DNA of 64,000 nucleotides from Topomyia yanbarensis. Its lineage: Eukaryota > Arthropoda > Insecta > Diptera > Culicidae. Below the pieces are notes generated by a model, which did not search any database, had not been told where the DNA came from, and saw nothing but the letters and a program-made list of their open reading frames with translations. The DNA is taken from the NCBI RefSeq assembly GCF_030247195.1, contig NC_080670.1, positions 214,074,546 to 214,138,545 on the forward strand, read 5' to 3'. A program made the translations under genes and the position numbers. Shown here in pieces: positions 59,620 through 64,000 of this stretch (its first letter is position 1; each line of letters begins with the position of its first letter).

Positions 59620-61281
59620 AACCTGGATGTGTTTTACCCATTATTTTTCACAGAATTGTTATAACAAAATGCGTAAAAAATATCCATTCTTGAAAATCAC
59701 GCCAGTATGAAAAATACTGCCAATAGAATTATTTCTGAATTTAAAAAAAACATAAAATAACATTCATTTCACATTATTGTTTCCCTATAAAAGTATAGAA
59801 ATCTAGATAGAAATCCTATTCTAAAACTATTTAACAAAATAAAATCGCCAACTGGATATATTTTTGATGGCTGGATCTTTTGGCTGCTCAAAAAATGCCG
59901 AACTGGTGCATATTTTCAACATCCTCAGTAGTCTAAACAGACGTTGTTTTCGGAGCATTGCCGAAATGTTCCGTTTCCGCCACGGACTCCGATGCAGGGC
60001 GATAATTTGCAGGTTCCACTACGATCCTTATGTGGTTTTCGTTTGAGGCGAAACTGAGTCAGTTCCTAACCCCAACTGCTGTCAAAATGTATGAACTGAC
60101 AGCGGTTGGGGTTAGAACCTGACTCAGTTTCAGGTTCAAGCGAAATCGCCATTAGTTTGCAGGTTAACTCGCTTGAAATAATGCTTAAGGATTTTTCACC
60201 CATTATCAAGATCAATATTCCCATTGACATTACCTCTTTGAGTAGTTGTGAAATGGATAAAAAGTACTCATTGTTAGACACAAAAAATTAAAGGGTTGTG
60301 TACAGGACACGACCACGGTGACATTAAAAATATAGCTTTTTATCTATCACACATATCGACACACGTTCTTGTTCACTCGCCTGTTTTCATATGTTACAAT
60401 TTGCTATATACCCTCCCCATTAAAACATAATTTATTGAAGGTCTTTTAAGGGTAATCTATTAATTAATCAAGTATCTCACTAGGTGATTGGCATTATTTG
60501 GCTGATCCATCTAGTAAAAATAGGCTGGTCTGTCCAGAAAATATATTCAAAAGAAAAGTTCCATATTGAGAGCTGTGATGAGGAAACCCACGCCCGCCAA
60601 CGGAAATATACAGATTCTCCATAAAATATGAAATTTCGTTTCCATTTAAATTTTCAATAATGTACTAATGAACTTAAGTAAACAATCTTAAGTGTAAGTA
60701 TTTCTTGATCGATTAGTGGTGGAAAAATGAAATTATTTGATAAATTACATTGTTATGCAACGTTCGCACTACCAGTTAAAACGGGTTTTTATGCTATCTT
60801 GGTGACATTTTTCTTGTTGCTAATTATTAAAACGTGTTATAACTCTGTAGTGTAAACATTGTATTATTAAACCAATTCTGCAGCGTTTTATGTTATATAG
60901 GTGTTTTATGTGGTAATAGGATTGACATAATTATATCTTCAGTACAGCGGTTTGTTTCATAATTTAAAACAGATTTATTTTAAAATTTAAATTAGTATAC
61001 CCAACCGTATTTGTTGTATACCTTAAAACGCAATTAGAACTGTGTTTTAAATACATAGGGTAGGACAGATATTCTGACTGGTTAAACTGGGAAAACAATT
61101 TTAAGTCCAGTAACGCTTAAGACATGGCTTGAATTTGAATCGAAAAAGAACACCCGCTTCAACTGCTGCTGGGACGGTAAGTTCTGTTTTAAAATTTTCC
61201 GTTGTGTGCAGTACGAAACAAAAGTGTTTGAAATTAGAAAACAAAAAGTTCTGCTGGGAATGTGATTGTTTCCGATGCAAT
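59620..61281. other. AT-rich intergenic DNA
   Basis: Apart from the hairpin at 60051-60130 I find no gene or long repeat. Confidence 0.4.
60051..60130. repeat. 80-bp hairpin
   Basis: AAACTGAGTCAGTTCCTAAC... (60051-60084) is inverted at 60097-60130 with about three mismatches and a 12-base loop. Confidence 0.8.
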
Positions 61282-61402
61282 TACACTCAGATTTTTCACG
61301 CAGGGGATACAGGCCGTGTAAATGAAAACCGCGTAAATTTAAAAAAAACGCGTTAATGAAAACCGCGTAAATTTCAAAATCCGCGTAAAAAACCTGAGTG
61401 TA
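61282..61402. mobile_element. small MITE-like element
   Basis: Ends TACACTCAG / CTGAGTGTA, with CACGC and GCGTAAAAAA inside them. The interior holds three copies of GAAAACCGCGTAAATTT or variants. About 120 bases. Confidence 0.55.
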
Positions 61403-61727
61403 CTCTCCTATATAAAATACTACGCTGCTGAACAGTGCAATAACTGCAGAAGCATGTTGTCAGATGCCTTACTGATAAAAAACATATAACCGAAATATGA
61501 AACATGAAAACCAATTGGCTCTTTACCCTACGCAGCTACAATGCGCCGTAAACATGGATTAACAAGTTACAACGCACACGCATGCATAAAAATAAATATA
61601 TTTTTTTCAAACGCAACACTCTTAAGCAGCACACACCGTATTGAATTAAATCCAAACCACCCCGCCCACCCACTTTGCAAATCATTCTGTGACACCATGC
61701 TGGTACCCGACAAATCCACACACGGCC

Positions 61728-62025
61728 ACCGCTGCCGAAAATGCATAGCGTCTACCGCTTATTGTAGTGCCCAGACACTGCAGCCATGATCTTACCCGTT
61801 CGACATAAGAACAAAAACTGATTCAAACGGGTACGCGTCACCTCTATTTATAAACTAACCGTATATGGTTTAGTCACTTAGGTGCGAGTGTGTGCAAATG
61901 CCAACGTTACCGAAAATCGATAGCGCTTATTGCATCGCCCGGAGACGACGTTGCTCGTGTGGGATAAGAGCAACAACTGATTTAAACGGACATGCGTTGC
62001 TTCTATTTATGACTTTTCGTGTTTC
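61728..62025. repeat. two diverged tandem units
   Basis: CCGAAAATGCATAGCG...CTATTTATAAACT (61735-61855) is repeated with changes as CCGAAAATCGATAGCG...CTATTTATGACTT (61911-62016). Each ends in a TATA-like CTATTTAT and holds GAACAAAAACTGATTC / GAGCAACAACTGATTT. Confidence 0.55.
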
Positions 62026-62440
62026 ATTGAGCAACTAAGCTGCCCTCTTTTGACGGCTGTGTCTGAGAAATCTGCCTCACGAATGGTATTTTTCCCGTTT
62101 TTTGTGAACTTTTTAATTTTACCAATTTCCAAAAGTCTACTTTTATTGGGCAGATATTAAATTATTACCAATATTTAAGTTAGGTGTTTCTGAATCGGTT
62201 GGTGTATGAATGATTAAAATCCATCTAGTAATATCGGAGTTATAAGCGTGCAAACCTTACATAGTTTCGTTACATGGGAGATAGTTTAGATTTTAGAATG
62301 ACACCTAGCCCCAGATAGTGGAGTAAGACATTTTTAATGTCAAAATACCCATTTTTTGACAGCTCGAATAACTTCCGAAACTGGGCAATTTGAATACATA
62401 AAATGGGTAGTTTTTTTTACCGTGTAGTGTAGTGATAAGT

Positions 62441-62972
62441 TTATGTGAGTAGATAATGAATCCGAAAATAATTAATATTTGTAACTTTCATATTAGGCAA
62501 TTAAGGGCGATTAAATGGCGCGTTCCCTGGGCGATTTAAGGGCGGGTAGAGCGGCTAAAAAATGACGGCGGCGAATCGCCCAAATGTTGCATTTGAAATA
62601 GCCCCCTAATTGCCAGCAATTTGCTGGCAAATTGAAGAGCAATTAGCGCATCTGAATTGGCAAATAGCCCCCCGTTAGCCAGCAACTTGCCCTTTTTGAC
62701 TGGGTGCTAACATCCCGGTCAAAAAGGGCAAGTTGCTGGCTAACGGGGGGCTATTTGCCAATTCGGATGCGCTAATTGCTGGCAATTAGGGGGCTATTTC
62801 AAATGCAACATTTGGGCGATTTGCCGCCGTCATTTTTTTGACGCCCCCCCCCGCCCTTAAATCGCCCCCAAATCGCCCACGAAACACGCCATTTAATCGC
62901 CCTTAATTGCCTAATATAAAAATTAAAAATAATACTTATTTTCGGATTCATTACCTACTCACACATACTGAC
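62441..62972. mobile_element. 0.53-kb near-perfect palindrome (foldback element)
   Basis: Arms of about 260 bases. Outer marks: GTGAGTAGATAATGAATCCG (left) against CGGATTCATTACCTACTCAC (right). Inner marks: GGGCAAGTTGCTGGCTAACG (right) against its inverse at 62674-62693. The left arm has one extra block of about 22 bases near 62622. The centre is near 62705. Non-coding and GC-richer than its surroundings. Confidence 0.88.
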
Positions 62973-63459
62973 CAGTATACTAGGTAATCATCACCATCTT
63001 ATAGGAGGAATCAAAGGTGAAATTGTTATTGCACACCAAAACTTATCACAATCTGACGTTCATTAAGACTTTAGGTCAGTGATCTTGTTCTACTATACTT
63101 ACACACGATTCCACAATTTTCTACATTCGTTGGCTAAATGAAGTGCACTATACAAACAAAATACAAGTGAGAACACACCAATTGTTCAAAAAACAATTTT
63201 AAGCTTAAGCCAAACATGAACCGCTATCAAAGATAAACTCAAGATAGAGTGGTCAGGTATTTTCCATGTACCATTGAAGTACGACCCCTCGTTGAACGCG
63301 GTTCACCGTCAGAATGACAAGTCACCAATAAATTGAAGCGAAGCTTTGCACAACAGCAAGCAGCGTCGATATACGCATCGTATCCACGGGAATGTTTGTT
63401 GTTATGAATAACAAACCAATATTTCTGCTAAAATGTGTAATTAATATAACAAACCTGTA

Positions 63460-63642
63460 GATTTTCTCGATAGGAAATAATTTGATATGAGCCAGATTAG
63501 ATTTAGTAAATGATATTCTCTCATAGCGGAGCGGATATCCTAGAAGATACACCTGATAAGCACAGAACGAATCAAATAACGAACTCACTTTTTCTTTGGT
63601 TAATTGATGATTCCATGCAAATTTTGCTCTGCATTCTACCTG
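63460..63642 (-). CDS. candidate exon of an unidentified gene
   Basis: Minus strand: acceptor CACACAG before VECRAKFAWNHQLTKEKVSS, and the frame stays open through FCAYQVYLLGYPLRYERI to IEKIYR before a possible AG|GTTTGT donor. Codon use looks protein-like, but I recognise no family. It may be part of a gene whose other exons lie outside the window, or a transposon scrap. Confidence 0.3.
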
Positions 63643-64000
63643 TGTGAACAGGAAACCTGCTGTTGTTTAATAAGTTAATTATTGCTTAATTAAATTACAT
63701 AATTAAAGCGATTGAACTTACACATGTGATGCCTTGACCAAATACAAATTTGTATTTGCTTTGACCATGTTTATTTGATGCGGAGAGTTTTCGTTTATTG
63801 TTTATTATGTATCCATGGCATTTTACGGACGCACTTGGATATTCAGACACGCCGTCGACGCCTATCAACGAGGGGGTAGCAGAAGCATACTATGTTGGAG
63901 TTCATCGGTTCACGATTGCTGAACCATAGTTTTTCAATCGTTTGTATAGGACCTAGTAATCTTGAGTTTATCTTTGCCGCTATGTTTGAAAAACGCAAAA
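63643..64000. other. window end, nothing recognised
   Basis: No supported feature. A short inverted CAAATACAAATTTGTATTTG lies at 63740-63759. Confidence 0.35.

Overview
The window looks like nuclear DNA of a mosquito (culicid-type dipteran). Genes carry short GT-AG introns and are clearly insect-like. They sit far apart in a sea of MITEs, LINE fragments and Tc1/mariner relics, and the AT-rich intergenic DNA is typical of TE-rich culicine genomes. There are no bacterial operons or Shine-Dalgarno sites. I cannot name the species. All exon models below were built by eye from splice sites and reading phase.

Layout. 1-969: 3' end of a Frizzled-family Wnt receptor (+). 2.2-9.1 kb: transposon graveyard with a Tc1-like element, a PP2A catalytic-subunit pseudogene fragment beside a CA microsatellite, a TTA-flanked MITE, and BEL/Pao-like and R1-like remnants. 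9.9-10.8 kb: intact CHCHD2/10-type mitochondrial twin-CX9C gene (+). 11.3-13.4 kb: convergent gene (-) encoding THAP + ZAD + 12 C2H2 fingers. 13.7-18.3 kb: MITEs and a nest in which a LINE has split a mariner-like element and has itself taken two MITE insertions. 19.98-40.46 kb: slingshot cofilin phosphatase (-), seven coding exons including a 47-nt microexon. Its introns hold a Jockey-like LINE, GGCCGAA minisatellites, a GC-rich hairpin island, a Tc1 fragment and several MITEs. 42.4-43.1 kb: foldback and MITE. 44.16-48.78 kb: xmas-2/GANP (TREX-2 mRNA export scaffold) (+), three exons. 50.4-57.7 kb: nested transposons ending in a 4.88-kb P element. 58.4-64 kb: an ITmD37E mariner relic, an hAT-like MITE, hairpins, a 0.53-kb palindrome and one unidentified candidate exon (-).

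The most notable find is the P element at 52614-57492. It has 31-bp imperfect terminal inverted repeats and a 7-bp flanking direct repeat. Its eight-exon transposase gene can be read through in phase (953 aa) with a THAP domain, a GTP-binding-type insertion region and candidate catalytic Asp-Asp-Glu residues. It interrupts a Mutator-like MITE, so its insertion is younger than that MITE. The host genes do not form an obvious pathway. They are an ordinary mix of signalling, mitochondrial, transcription-factor, cytoskeletal and mRNA-export genes.
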